Notes: generated from the sequence alone by a model not told the origin. Positions 8,770 to 17,136 are shown, counted from the stretch's first letter. The stretch is DNA of 64,000 nt from Methylocystis hirsuta (GCF_003722355.1 NZ_QWDD01000001.1:1736001-1800000), one strand, 5' to 3'. Numbers and translations: made by a program.

Positions 8770-9786
8770 CTAAACGATCATTTTCACGGACTGGGACTGC
8801 GGCGTTCCGGCGGCTGCCTGCTCAAGGGCGCGGACGATCGCCCGTCGCGCAAGTTCGATTTTGAAGCGATTATGGGCAAAGCCGACAGCTCCCTGCAAGA
8901 TGATATCGGCTGCTTCGGCGAACGCCTCTCGACTAGGCCGCTTGCCCTCGAGACTCTGCTCGGCGTCAGGCGCGCGCCAAGGCTTGTGGGCGACCCCGCC
9001 CAATGCGAGGCGAGCGCATGTCATCGCGCCTGCTTCAATCCTCAGAGCAGCAGCGACGGAAACAAGTGCGAAAGCGTAGGACAACCGATCTCTGATTTTC
9101 AGATAGCTGTAATTGCGAGGGAATTCCTCGGATGGCAGCTCAATCGCCGTTATGATTTCATCGCGAGCGAGATTGGCGTCGATTTCGGGCGTGTCGCCCG
9201 GGAGACGGTGAAAATCGGCGGATTTGATGGCGCGATCGCCCTTGGGGCCGGCCACGTGAACCACGGCCTCGAGCGCCGAAAGGGCGACGCACATATCCGA
9301 TGGGTGCACGGCGATACAGGATTTGCTCCAACCCAATATCGCATTCATGCGGTTGAACCCTTCGGTAGCGCCGCAGCCCGACCCTGGGCTTCGCTTATTG
9401 CAGGGAGTCGCGGTGTCGTAAAAATAGAGACAACGCGTTCGCTGCAATAAATTGCCGCCGGTCGAGGCCATGTTGCGCAATTGAGGCGAGGCTCCCGCAA
9501 GAATGGCGCTCGAGAGAAGGGGATAGCGCTGTGTGATGCGTTCGTCGTAAGCAAGGTCGCTGTTGGGCACAAGGGCGCCGATCTTCAGTCCCCCTGTTTG
9601 CGTCTCATGAATTTCGTTAAGCGGCAGCCCTGTGATGTCAATTAAGCGCGTAGGTTGCTCGACGTCCTCCTTCATCAGATCGATGAGGTTGGTGCCGCCC
9701 GCAATGAACTTCGCAGCCTGATGTTTCGTGATCTGGCTAAGAGCGTCGCCGACGTCGTTCGCCCGGACATAATCAAAATCGATCAT
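8770..9786 (-). CDS. paoB: FAD-binding subunit (with extra Fe-S motif) of a PaoABC-type oxidoreductase
   Basis: The 338-residue medium subunit has the FAD loop AGGTNLIDLMK near residue 40 and MASTGGNLLQRTRC. The region TRCLYFYDTATPCNKR, followed by GSGC and a further Cys in WSKSC, matches the cysteine cluster that in E. coli PaoB binds an additional [4Fe-4S] cluster. CO-dehydrogenase flavoprotein C-terminal domain follows. The start at 9786 overlaps the stop of the 2Fe-2S gene (ATGA); a longer frame to 9852 would run into that gene. It passes electrons from the 2Fe-2S clusters to the acceptor. Confidence 0.9.
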   Translation of the reverse strand: MIDFDYVRANDVGDALSQITKHQAAKFIAGGTNLIDLMKEDVEQPTRLIDITGLPLNEIHETQTGGLKIGALVPNSDLAYDERITQRYPLLSSAILAGASPQLRNMASTGGNLLQRTRCLYFYDTATPCNKRSPGSGCGATEGFNRMNAILGWSKSCIAVHPSDMCVALSALEAVVHVAGPKGDRAIKSADFHRLPGDTPEIDANLARDEIITAIELPSEEFPRNYSYLKIRDRLSYAFALVSVAAALRIEAGAMTCARLALGGVAHKPWRAPDAEQSLEGKRPSREAFAEAADIILQGAVGFAHNRFKIELARRAIVRALEQAAAGTPQSQSVKMIV

Positions 9787-10304
9787 GTCTCGGCTCCTTG
9801 CATGACCGCCTCGATCGCCGCGAGAATGTTGGGATAGCAGCCGCAGCGACAAATATTGCCGCTCATCAATTCTCTGATTTCATCGCTCGTCTTGGCGCGG
9901 CCCTCGGCGATCAGTCCCACGGCCGAGCAGATCTGTCCGGGCGTGCAGTAGCCGCATTGAAAACCATCATGCGAAATGAAGGCGGTCTGAAGCGGATGCA
10001 GCTCGCCATTTTGCGCCAACCCCTCAATGGTGGTGATCTCGGCGCCGTCCTTCATGACGGCGAGCGTGAGACATGAAAGGACGCGCCGCCCGTCGATGAG
10101 CACCGTGCACGCGCCGCATTGACCGTGGTCGCAACCCTTCTTGGTTCCGGTGAGGTCTAGATGTTCGCGAAGGGCGTCGAGGAGGGTGGTCCACGGCCGC
10201 AGCAACACGCGGCGTTCCACGCCATTGACGCGCAAGCCCACCTCGAGCTTCGGCGGCAAGCCTCGCTCAGGAAGGTGCGATGTCGCCTGTGGTCTTCCCT
10301 GCAT
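9783..10304 (-). CDS. paoA: 2Fe-2S subunit of a PaoABC-type oxidoreductase, N-terminus probably truncated
   Basis: The 173-residue subunit has both [2Fe-2S] motifs of the family: the plant-ferredoxin type GCDHGQCGACTVLIDG and the helical type CGYCTPGQICS with NICRCGCYPNI. E. coli PaoA starts with a Tat signal (RR motif) of about 50 residues. Here the frame opens only about 30 residues before the ferredoxin domain, with an in-frame TAG a few codons upstream of the ATG, no ribosome binding site, and a transposase remnant just beyond. I infer that an insertion and deletion removed the original start and signal, and possibly the operon promoter. The protein may be cytoplasmic or poorly expressed. 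Confidence 0.88.
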   Translation of the reverse strand: MQGRPQATSHLPERGLPPKLEVGLRVNGVERRVLLRPWTTLLDALREHLDLTGTKKGCDHGQCGACTVLIDGRRVLSCLTLAVMKDGAEITTIEGLAQNGELHPLQTAFISHDGFQCGYCTPGQICSAVGLIAEGRAKTSDEIRELMSGNICRCGCYPNILAAIEAVMQGAET

Positions 10305-10365
10305 GGCTGATCCGAGAACGCGGAACTAGAACCGCCAGCACTGGGATTGGTTCCCGCGGTCGGCC

Positions 10366-10759
10366 CTTCGTGTCGACGAGCGCGTGGATTTTCGTTGTGA
10401 GGTCGCCTCTCAAACGACCCAGACATCGACCTCGATCCCCCTTTTTGCCGTCGCGCCCTGCTGATGAACACGAACGACGGAGGTATCGTGCATCTGCACA
10501 TCGCCATCATGCGCCTTTACGATGGCATCCATCAGGCGATCCCAGACGCCAGCCTTCCGCCATCGGTTGAAGCGATTGTAGACCGTCGTGCGCGGGCGGA
10601 AGCGCTCCGGCAAGTCGCCCCAGGGCGCGCCCGAGCGTAGCATCCAAAAATGCGGTTGAGAACCCGCCGGTCGTCGACACATGGAACGCCGCGCGGCTTG
10701 TTGGGAAGATGCGGCTTGATCGCTTTCCACTCGAAATTCGTGAGCTCATAACGGGCCAT
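10366..10759 (-). pseudogene. IS5-family transposase remnant
   Basis: Reading from 10759, MARYELTNFEWKAIKPHLPN and RGVPCVDDRRVLN match the N-terminal DUF4096 region of IS5/IS427-group transposases. At a T-run in ATTTTTGG the match shifts -1 to FWMLRSGAPWGDLPERF, YNRFNRWRKAGVWDRLMDAI and DVQMHDTSVVRVHQ. A second shift then gives GRLRGDLTTKIHALVD, after which similarity stops near 10366. The DDE catalytic half is missing, so it cannot transpose alone. The first shift could be the programmed -1 frameshift of this group; the second and the truncation show decay. A 19-bp palindrome lies just upstream at 10764-10782. Confidence 0.85.
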
Positions 10760-10763
10760 GGCA

Positions 10764-10782
10764 AAGCTCCTTAAAGGAGCTT
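10764..10782. repeat. Short palindrome upstream of the transposase remnant
   Basis: AAGCTCCTT-A-AAGGAGCTT is a perfect inverted repeat that includes the likely ribosome binding site (AAGGAG on the minus strand) of the remnant transposase. It may limit transposase translation; this is inference. Confidence 0.45.
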
Positions 10783-11036
10783 GAATCACGCCACCGTCGA
10801 TTCGGAATCAATCGTCCCGTTCATGAGTTCACGTCCAAGCGCTAGAATAAAGCTCGCGAAGTTCAAGCTGCCGAAGCATATTGGCTTTGTAAACTGCCCC
10901 GCAATACATGGGTTAAGGTCCAGAAGAATATTTTAAGGGATACCTACCGTGAGATCTATGGGTCGCTGTGATGAAATGAAAGTCCTTCAGTGCATCTCCC
11001 GGGAGTTTCGCCGAGTCCGCAGAATCGTTTCATATC

Positions 11037-11066
11037 GCCTGCTCACAACTTATTTTGTGAGCAGGC
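11037..11066 (-). terminator. 12-bp inverted repeat spanning the crp/fnr-type stop codon
   Basis: GCCTGCTCACAA (11037-11048) and TTGTGAGCAGGC (11055-11066) pair perfectly around a 6-base loop that contains the stop codon of the regulator gene. It looks like a terminator or stability hairpin embedded in the last codons. No T-run follows on the minus strand. Confidence 0.5.
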
Positions 11067-11745
11067 GGAGGCCGCTCGAATCGAGGAGGGTAATGCGCCC
11101 CTGCGTCGTCTCGAGCAGTCGCCGTGCAGCTAGCCCGCGCAAAACCCGCGAGATCACTTCGCGCGAGGTGGAGAGATGGCGGGCAATCTGTTCCTGTGTG
11201 ATCGCGATTTCTGCCTCCCCTTTCGATCGGCGCAATAAGAAGGCGGCGACTCGCGCCTCGAGCCCCTGCGAGGCCGTCTCCTCGATCAACGACATTAATT
11301 CGAATAACCGGCTCGATAGAGCGTTGAAAGTGAACCCCTGAATCGCCGCCTCGGCGGCGAAAAGTCGGCGATAGATGTCGCCGGGCACGATCGCGACTTC
11401 GGTATGCCCCTCACTCTCGACCCAAGCCGGATAGGCGAGGCGCGAGAACATGCAGTTGAGCGCCAGGATGCAGGACTGTCCCGGTTCAACCCAATAGAGC
11501 GTACCCTCACGACCTTCGGCGCTGATGTAATAGACGCGTAGCGCGCCCCGCTCGACGAGATAGGCGCCCGTCACCATGTCGCCACAGGCGATGAGCGGCG
11601 TTCTATCGGCGCAGGCGATGCGGCGGACCGACGCGGCGAGCAAATCACTGCTCGCCGCCGAGAGATCGGAGAGCGAGGGAAATAGGGGAAGGGTCGGCGC
11701 ACGGATCATGGGCCGATCATAAGCTGTTTGACTTCCGTGCAACAT
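11050..11745 (-). CDS. Crp/Fnr-family transcriptional regulator
   Basis: The 231-residue protein has an N-terminal cyclic-nucleotide-binding-like beta-barrel (about 25-140) and a C-terminal winged helix whose recognition helix is ITQEQIARHLSTSREVISRVLRGL at about 183-206. It lacks the N-terminal Cys cluster of oxygen-sensing Fnr, so its signal is unknown. Start is uncertain: ATG at 11745 or 11709, neither with a clear ribosome binding site. It is separated from the upstream DUF4142 gene by about 60 bp and has a hairpin at its stop. Its targets cannot be inferred here, although the neighbouring molybdenum operon and DUF4142 gene are candidates. Confidence 0.88.
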   Translation of the reverse strand: MLHGSQTAYDRPMIRAPTLPLFPSLSDLSAASSDLLAASVRRIACADRTPLIACGDMVTGAYLVERGALRVYYISAEGREGTLYWVEPGQSCILALNCMFSRLAYPAWVESEGHTEVAIVPGDIYRRLFAAEAAIQGFTFNALSSRLFELMSLIEETASQGLEARVAAFLLRRSKGEAEIAITQEQIARHLSTSREVISRVLRGLAARRLLETTQGRITLLDSSGLRLLTK

Positions 11746-11806
11746 CGATGTGGCCGCGGCTGGCGGCCGCGGTCTTTCTCCCTGTTTGAAGTAGCGGGCC
11801 GAGCAC

Positions 11807-12403
11807 TTATCGAACGTTCAATTCACGCGCCAGCGCTTGTGTTTCCAACAGATGGTGTTCGAAAGCAGGCAGGACGTCCTTAAAGTGTGCGCGCAAATCG
11901 GGGCAGGTCGCGGAAGGCTCCAGCGCTTGCCGAACAGCTTCGAGGGCGGCCGTATGAAATGCCACCTCATGGCGCAAGTAAGCTTTGTCGAATTCGGCGC
12001 CTTTGAGCGACGACAGTTTTGTCATCACCTGCCCATGTTCGATTGCGGCGGCGTCGCGCTCGCTTGGCGTTACGGGCGACACTTTGCATTTCGCGGCAAG
12101 TGCGTAAGCCGCTTGCCGTACGCCCAAGTGGTCGGTCGAAACATGCGTGGCTAGGTTGCGGACGGCGCTCGAATGGGAAAGCGCGCGGCCGAGCAATGCC
12201 GTCTCGGCATCGAAACCATTAACCTGAATGTAAATTCCAAGGATCTGGCCATCGTCGAGCACGCCCGCGACAGCCGAACCGGTGGGCCCGAGCAAGGCGA
12301 ACCACAGGGCGGCGATCATTGGCGCCGCGCTTCGAGCAACGACTCTGGCGAAGCTTGCGAGCATAGAGCCATTGTCGTCGGAGAAGAATTTCATGTGCAG
12401 CAT
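11807..12403 (-). CDS. DUF4142 ferritin-like exported protein
   Basis: The 198-residue protein has a signal-peptide-like hydrophobic stretch (about residues 22-48 ending SAVA) followed by a DUF4142 four-helix domain. That domain has the usual His pattern: ALSHSSAVRNLATHVSTDH, KAYLRHEVAFHTAAL and LPAFEHHLLETQAL. The family is ferritin-like and usually periplasmic, of unknown function, often induced by stress. An AAAGGA box precedes the ATG. It may be read with the downstream Crp/Fnr gene. Confidence 0.8.
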   Translation of the reverse strand: MLHMKFFSDDNGSMLASFARVVARSAAPMIAALWFALLGPTGSAVAGVLDDGQILGIYIQVNGFDAETALLGRALSHSSAVRNLATHVSTDHLGVRQAAYALAAKCKVSPVTPSERDAAAIEHGQVMTKLSSLKGAEFDKAYLRHEVAFHTAALEAVRQALEPSATCPDLRAHFKDVLPAFEHHLLETQALARELNVR

Positions 12404-12600
12404 CGGACTGGATCCTTTCGTCTCGTTAATCGGCCGGACCGACGCTAGAGGCAGACGGGTATTGAAGCTGGAACAAAGGTCACGTGCGCAGAGGAGCGTG
12501 GTAAGAATATGCCTCTACTGGTGTCATCAACCGCTCGCTGGCGGCTCAAAACTCATCGTGGATGAGCCGGCCGCGATATTTTAACATCCGTGAATGGCGG
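12404..12600. other. Spacer without recognised gene
   Basis: Between the DUF4142 start and the coupling-protein fragment I saw no coding pattern, RNA or repeat. It probably contains the DUF4142 promoter. Confidence 0.4.
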
Positions 12601-12800
12601 CATGAGCGCGAAAGCGCGCTCGACAGGCTCCATGCGTCCCCAGTGCAGAGAATTCGTCGAGAAGATCGAGGACTGGCGCGACTGGGCGCGCCGGCGGCCT
12701 CGTGAACTTGGTGAGACTCTGGGTCACCAGGGGACGCAGCCGACGCGAATAGGGCGACAGCCGATCGGGCGGCAGGACGAGAAAGACTCCGTCGTCATTC
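12601..12800 (-). pseudogene. TraG/VirD4-type conjugative coupling protein fragment
   Basis: On the minus strand the frame contains DGVFLVLPPDRL, SRRLRPLVTQSLTKF and VAPVLDLLDEFSALG. This is the Walker B (DEF) region of type IV secretion coupling ATPases, which normally reads like VYLVLPP...LFLLDEFAALG. Immediately after ALG an extra base shifts the frame, and the neighbouring frame continues RMEPVERAFALM, the next conserved block of the same family. The rest of the protein (Walker A, membrane segments, C-terminus) is absent. This is a scar of an integrated conjugative element lying directly against the ECF sigma gene. Confidence 0.8.
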
Positions 12801-12818
12801 AACATAGCGCCCAAGTGC

Positions 12819-13352
12819 TTACCGACGTTCACACGGGATATCGTCGTCGAAATCAAGTATGCATTCTCGGTCGAGGCTGGTGCGCAGGGCGGTCAGGCCG
12901 CGATGGAGTACGACGCGGGCGTTTCCTTCCGACACTCCCAAGTTCGCTGCCATTTCGCGATGGCTGAGGCCGGCGAAATAATGCAGCAGGACGGCGTCGC
13001 GCTGCCGTTTCGGCAGCCGTTCCACCTGGCCGAGGATGCAGCCGGACATTTCGGCCCGCAGAATGTCGTCCTCGGGCCTGTCGGAAGCCGGCAGGTCTTC
13101 AGCTTCGTCCATCAGGGTTGACGGCGGCGCCCGTTTGGCCGCGCGGAAATGGTCGCGCGCGAGGTTGAGGGCGATTGCAGTGAGCCAAGTGGCGGGGGCC
13201 GCTTGACCCCGCAGGCTGGCTTGGGCGCGGATAGCCCGCAACAAGGCCTCCTGGACCAGATCATCGGCCAGCGCCTCGTCCCGCACGAAACGGAGGAGGA
13301 CGCCGCGCACCATCGTCCGGTGCGCGGCGAATTGCTCAGGAGCCACAGCCAC
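12819..13352 (-). CDS. ECF-type RNA polymerase sigma factor
   Basis: The 177-residue sigma-70 family protein has region 2 at about 10-75 (DEALADDLVQEALLRAI and ATWLTAIALNLARDHFR) and region 4 at about 115-165 (LPKRQRDAVLLHYFAGLSHREMA, then GVSEGNARVVLHRGL). It has no C-terminal SnoaL-like extension. It directs RNA polymerase to a stress-type promoter set. The start overlaps the end of the upstream CMD/AhpD-like gene by 17 bases, so the two are co-transcribed. ECF genes next to carboxymuconolactone-decarboxylase-like genes are a known pairing (ECF41-like groups), suggesting redox or peroxide input. No anti-sigma factor is seen. Confidence 0.9.
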   Translation of the reverse strand: MAVAPEQFAAHRTMVRGVLLRFVRDEALADDLVQEALLRAIRAQASLRGQAAPATWLTAIALNLARDHFRAAKRAPPSTLMDEAEDLPASDRPEDDILRAEMSGCILGQVERLPKRQRDAVLLHYFAGLSHREMAANLGVSEGNARVVLHRGLTALRTSLDRECILDFDDDIPCERR

Positions 13353-13587
13353 AGCTACTGGCTCCTCCCGTCCGGCTCTCGGCCTTGCCCAGCAGGGCGT
13401 CGATCTTGTCGCGGGTCTTGGCCGCCGCTCCGCGGTTGACCATCAGGCCGACCTCCGCCGCCGCCTTCACCTGCTCACGGTCGATGTTGAGGCGGTCGCA
13501 TTCGACAAGGTGGTATTCGATGCAGGGGTGACAGTTCACCGCCGCCGATGCTCCAATCGCGATCAATTCCTTCATACGCTCGTCCAT
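13336..13587 (-). CDS. Carboxymuconolactone decarboxylase/AhpD-like small protein
   Basis: The 83-residue helical protein carries NCHPCIEYHL, the Cys-x-x-Cys...His motif of the AhpD/CMD family, which in AhpD is the active disulfide and proton relay. The start at 13587 was chosen because AAAGGAG lies 6 bases upstream; an in-frame ATG 18 bases further up is less likely. The C-terminus (SSCGCGS) adds two cysteines beyond the family core. It is first in a two-gene unit with the ECF sigma factor and could act as a redox switch for it or be its target. No biochemical role is proven. Confidence 0.85.
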   Translation of the reverse strand: MDERMKELIAIGASAAVNCHPCIEYHLVECDRLNIDREQVKAAAEVGLMVNRGAAAKTRDKIDALLGKAESRTGGASSCGCGS

Positions 13588-14007
13588 GGGGGACTCCTTT
13601 CGCAAAGGTGTATCACTCCCTTGGACGAAGGCAGGCAGCGTTTCGTTACGGCTTCTCCGCGGCTTCGTCGGTCATTTCTCACGCTCGGCTCGTCCCGATT
13701 AGGAAGGACGGCCGCCAAGTGGAGAGACAGAACGCCGCGCTGAGCGCTGCCCCAAGGCAACCGGATTAGAAAAACCGCTTTTTGCTTTCTCTATCGCAAC
13801 GGCCATGCCACCAAGTAAATGCTCTGCAGTCTGAAAGATTCAGGGATCGTGACGCGCTATTGATCGCATCGCTACCAATAGGCCAGCACTAACGGCTTTC
13901 CCGCAACATCAAGGCATACCCTCGCGCGACGCAACATCGGCCATCGATAGACATGTCACTTCGGGGTCGACGGCCACTATTCGTGACACTGTAGGTCGGG
14001 CCTGGGT
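13588..14007. other. Intergenic region without recognised gene
   Basis: About 420 bases with only short overlapping open frames and no family pattern. It presumably carries the promoter of the CMD/ECF unit. No RNA gene or repeat recognised. Confidence 0.5.
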
Positions 14008-14367
14008 CTATTTCTGTTCGACACACGCGCCGTTGATTGAGACCGTCATCTCATGGGAGGCGGCGTTCACGGCGTATAATTCCACTGCGCCGTTGGAACG
14101 GTTGATGTTGCCCCCCTGATTCTTCTTATTTTTAAAGACGTAAAAGGCGTCATTCTTTCGAATGAGAGAAAAATTGCCATCGAGGGCGCTGACGTTGCCG
14201 AGCTTCACCGCGGCGCCTCTTATCTCGATGGAAAATGGCGCGGACTGGCTTGAGTCGCTCTGTTGAGCCCAGACCTCGCATTGATATGTCACCGGCGCAT
14301 CTTCAGCGAAGGCCCACCCCGAGCAGAGCAAAGATATGCTCGTCGCAACGGATAGTCGTGATTTCAT
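14008..14367 (-). CDS. Small exported protein of unknown function
   Basis: The 119-residue product starts with a typical signal peptide (MKSRLSVATSISLLCSGWAFA, cleavage after AFA), leaving about 98 residues with two Cys (one near YQCEVW, one in NGACVEQK) that could form a disulfide. The mature part alternates polar and hydrophobic residues, suggesting a beta-sandwich. An AAAGGA box precedes the ATG. I do not recognise a family. It is more AT-rich than the neighbouring core genes and stands alone. Confidence 0.65.
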   Translation of the reverse strand: MKSRLSVATSISLLCSGWAFAEDAPVTYQCEVWAQQSDSSQSAPFSIEIRGAAVKLGNVSALDGNFSLIRKNDAFYVFKNKKNQGGNINRSNGAVELYAVNAASHEMTVSINGACVEQK

Positions 14368-14716
14368 TTCGCAAGTCCTTTTCTTTGGAAGCGTCGCCCT
14401 GTGCGCAGATGGGCGTCACTCGACCTCACTGGCGGGCTTACCGTTGTCGCGAGATCGGCGCAAACCCAATCTCGGAGAACGCAATTTGGATCAATCGTCC
14501 AATTGCCGAGCCTCTTTGAACGGTTTCTGGCGCCAGGGTTTCGTCGCCGGATCGCCCGTTTCGACGCCAGAACAATTCTCGCGCCCAAGTTCGGAGGCTG
14601 CGCAGCGTTCTTGCGATTCGGCTCGGATCCGGTTTTGGATTTGGCCAAGTCTTGGATTGTCGAGAGCCATTCGTTGGTTCTCTTGGAAACCACTTAAAAA
14701 CAACGAATTAGCATAG
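14368..14716. other. Intergenic region without recognised gene
   Basis: Between the small exported protein and tRNA-Ala. Several open frames on both strands are low-complexity shadows. Nothing recognised beyond the expected promoter. Confidence 0.45.
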
Positions 14717-14792
<76 letters not shown>

Positions 14793-15027
14793 GTTCTATT
14801 CGGACGCCTCTTGGGGGAGGCCGGACGGCGTGACGTCGTCGCGCGCTGTATAGTTCAGCCGTGCGTCGCCTGCAAGCCCGCTTGAAGAGCCCGCTTGAAA
14901 AGGCCGCCGCTCCGCCGTGGCCGGACCATCGACGGGTGATCAAGAGCCGCCATGGTAACGGCTGCGCGGCCCTCGCGGGCAGATCGTCAATGACGCGAAC
15001 GCGCGCGCTCAGGTGAAGACAGAGCTC

Positions 15028-15402
15028 TCAGCGCTTCTCTGCCAGAAAGGAATTCACGGTTTCCAAGAATTTCGCCACGGAGATCGGTTTTGACAAATAG
15101 GCTTCGCAGCCGCCCTGAAGGATTTTTTCCTCGTCGCCCTTCATCGCAAAGGCGGTGATCGCGATGACGGGAATGCCGCGCAGATCATCGTCCTGCTTCA
15201 GCATGCGGGTGACCTCCAGGCCGCTGATCTCGGGCAGCTGGATATCCATCAGGATCAGATCCGGCTGATGGCTGCGCGCGAGGGATATCGCCTCGAAGCC
15301 GCTTTTTGTTTGCAGCGTCGCATGGCCGTTGGCTTCCAAGAGATCGTTAAAGAGCTTCATATTGAGCTCGTTATCCTCGACGATGAGGATGGTCTTGGTC
15401 AT
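15028..15402 (-). CDS. divK: DivK-like single-domain response regulator
   Basis: The 124-residue protein is a lone receiver domain: acidic pair ED near residues 8-9, phospho-acceptor Asp in [11 protein letters not shown] (about residue 53), the T of [14 protein letters not shown] and the Lys of YLSKPIS. Length and sequence match DivK, which in Alphaproteobacteria links PleC/DivJ kinases to the CtrA cell-cycle circuit. The ATG at 15402 has a GAAGGGAA box; a 13-residue longer frame has no support. PleD, often next to divK, is not present here. Confidence 0.9.
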   Translation of the reverse strand: MTKTILIVEDNELNMKLFNDLLEANGHATLQTKSGFEAISLARSHQPDLILMDIQLPEISGLEVTRMLKQDDDLRGIPVIAITAFAMKGDEEKILQGGCEAYLSKPISVAKFLETVNSFLAEKR

Positions 15403-15640
15403 TTCCCTTCGGCCCGTGTTTCGTCGTGCGATCGCTCTCACCTAGCATAGGCGGATTAATGAAAAGCGCCAGAAATCAGCGCATTTCTAATGGTTGCGCG
15501 ATCGGGCCGCGCTTGCGGGCGCTTCGAGGCTCCTCTAAACGGTTCGGACCATAGGGCGCGGCCCGGAGCAGGGTCCATGCTCCGCTCAGGCGAAGCTGCA
15601 GATTCAGCGGCGCTCTCGCTCGCGTTGGAGGCGCGAGTCC

Positions 15641-17134
15641 ATGACGCTTCTCATGCCGAAGCCCGAGCCGGCGATTATGTCGCGCCGCAATGAACTCATT
15701 GCGCGACTCGGGGCTATGCTGCCGCGCGAAAGCCTGATCGTCGACGATGTCGCCCGTCGCGCTTATGAATGCGACGCGTTCACTATGTATCGGGCGCTGC
15801 CGCTCGTCGTCACGCTGCCGGAGAGCGTTGAACAGGTGCGCGCGATCATGGCGCTCGCCGCCGAAATGAACGTCAAGCTCGTGCCCCGCGGCGCCGGCAC
15901 GTCGCTGTCTGGCGGTTCGATGCCGCTCGAGGACGGCATTCTTCTCGGGATGTCCAAGTTCAATCGAATCCTCGAAATCGATTATGAAAACCGCTGTGCG
16001 CGTGTCCAACCTGGCGTTCAAAATCTCGCGATCTCCAAGGCCGTTGAAGCGCAGGGCTTCTATTATGCGCCGGATCCGTCATCGCAGATCGCCTGTTCGA
16101 TCGGCGGCAATGTCGCCGAGAACGCCGGCGGCGTTCACTGTCTGAAATATGGACTGACGACCAATAATATCCTGGGACTCGACGTCGTGCTGATGGGCGG
16201 CGACCTGATCAGGCTCGGCGGCAAGCATCTCGACAGCGAAGGCTATGACCTCATCGGCCTGATGACCGGCTCCGAAGGATTGCTCGGCGTCGTCACCGAG
16301 GTGACGGTGCGTCTGCTTCAAAAGCCGCCCGTCGCGCGGGGGCTGCTGCTCGGCTTTGCGAGCGTCGCGGCGGGCGCGCGCTGTGTCGGCGCGATCATCG
16401 CGCGCGGCGTCATCCCCGCTGGCCTCGAAATGATGGACAAGGCGACGATTCATGCGGTCGAGCGTTTTCAGCCTTGCGGTTATCCGCTCGACGCCGCAGC
16501 GCTTGTCATCGTCGAGCTCGACGGGCCGCAGGCCGAAGTCGATCATCTCGTCGGCGTCGTGCAGGATATCGCGCGCGAGGAAGGCGCAACGACGATACGG
16601 GCTTCGACGAGCGAGGCCGAGCGGCTGCAGTTCTGGGCAGGACGCAAGAACGCCTTTCCAGCGGTGAGCTGCATCGCGCCCGACTATCTTTGCATGGACG
16701 GCACGATTCCGCGGGCGCGGCTGCCGGAAGCGCTCGCCGGCATGGATCGGCTCGCCAAAGAGCAGGGGCTGGGCGTCGCCAACGTCTTTCACGCCGGCGA
16801 CGGCAATCTCCATCCGCTCATTCTCTATGACGCGTCGAAAGAGGGCGACGTCGAACGCGCGGAAAAGCTCGGTTTCGACATTTTGCGCCTGTGCGTCTCG
16901 CTCGGCGGCGTTCTCACCGGCGAACATGGCGTCGGCGTCGAAAAGCGCGACCTTATGGGCGAGATGTTCACCGACGTGGATCTCGCGCAGCAGATGCGGC
17001 TGAAATGCGCCTTTGACCCGGAGGGCCGGCTCAATCCGGGCAAGGTGTTTCCGACGCTGCATCGCTGCGCCGAACTCGGGATGATGCATGTCTCGGGCGG
17101 TAAAATGCCCTTTCCCGACCTGCCGAGATTTTAG
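15641..17134 (+). CDS. glcD: Glycolate oxidase FAD subunit GlcD
   Basis: The 497-residue flavoprotein oxidises glycolate to glyoxylate as part of GlcDEF. The FAD_binding_4 domain includes VPRGAGTSLSGGSMPL at about 87-102 and the C-terminal FAD-oxidase domain includes NVFHAGDGNLHPLI and TGEHGVGVEKRDLM. A GGAGGCG box at 15627-15633 supports the ATG at 15641; a second ATG at 15677 has no clear box. It is first in the glcD-glcE-glcF operon, 2 bases before glcE. The complex handles glycolate from phosphoglycolate salvage or C2 assimilation and gives electrons to the respiratory chain. Confidence 0.94.
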   Translation: MTLLMPKPEPAIMSRRNELIARLGAMLPRESLIVDDVARRAYECDAFTMYRALPLVVTLPESVEQVRAIMALAAEMNVKLVPRGAGTSLSGGSMPLEDGILLGMSKFNRILEIDYENRCARVQPGVQNLAISKAVEAQGFYYAPDPSSQIACSIGGNVAENAGGVHCLKYGLTTNNILGLDVVLMGGDLIRLGGKHLDSEGYDLIGLMTGSEGLLGVVTEVTVRLLQKPPVARGLLLGFASVAAGARCVGAIIARGVIPAGLEMMDKATIHAVERFQPCGYPLDAAALVIVELDGPQAEVDHLVGVVQDIAREEGATTIRASTSEAERLQFWAGRKNAFPAVSCIAPDYLCMDGTIPRARLPEALAGMDRLAKEQGLGVANVFHAGDGNLHPLILYDASKEGDVERAEKLGFDILRLCVSLGGVLTGEHGVGVEKRDLMGEMFTDVDLAQQMRLKCAFDPEGRLNPGKVFPTLHRCAELGMMHVSGGKMPFPDLPRF

Positions 17135-17136
17135 CG

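Noticed and set aside
13588..14716. Small RNA or riboswitch in the gene-poor stretch
   Set aside because: No conserved core or convincing hairpin plus T-run could be found by eye.
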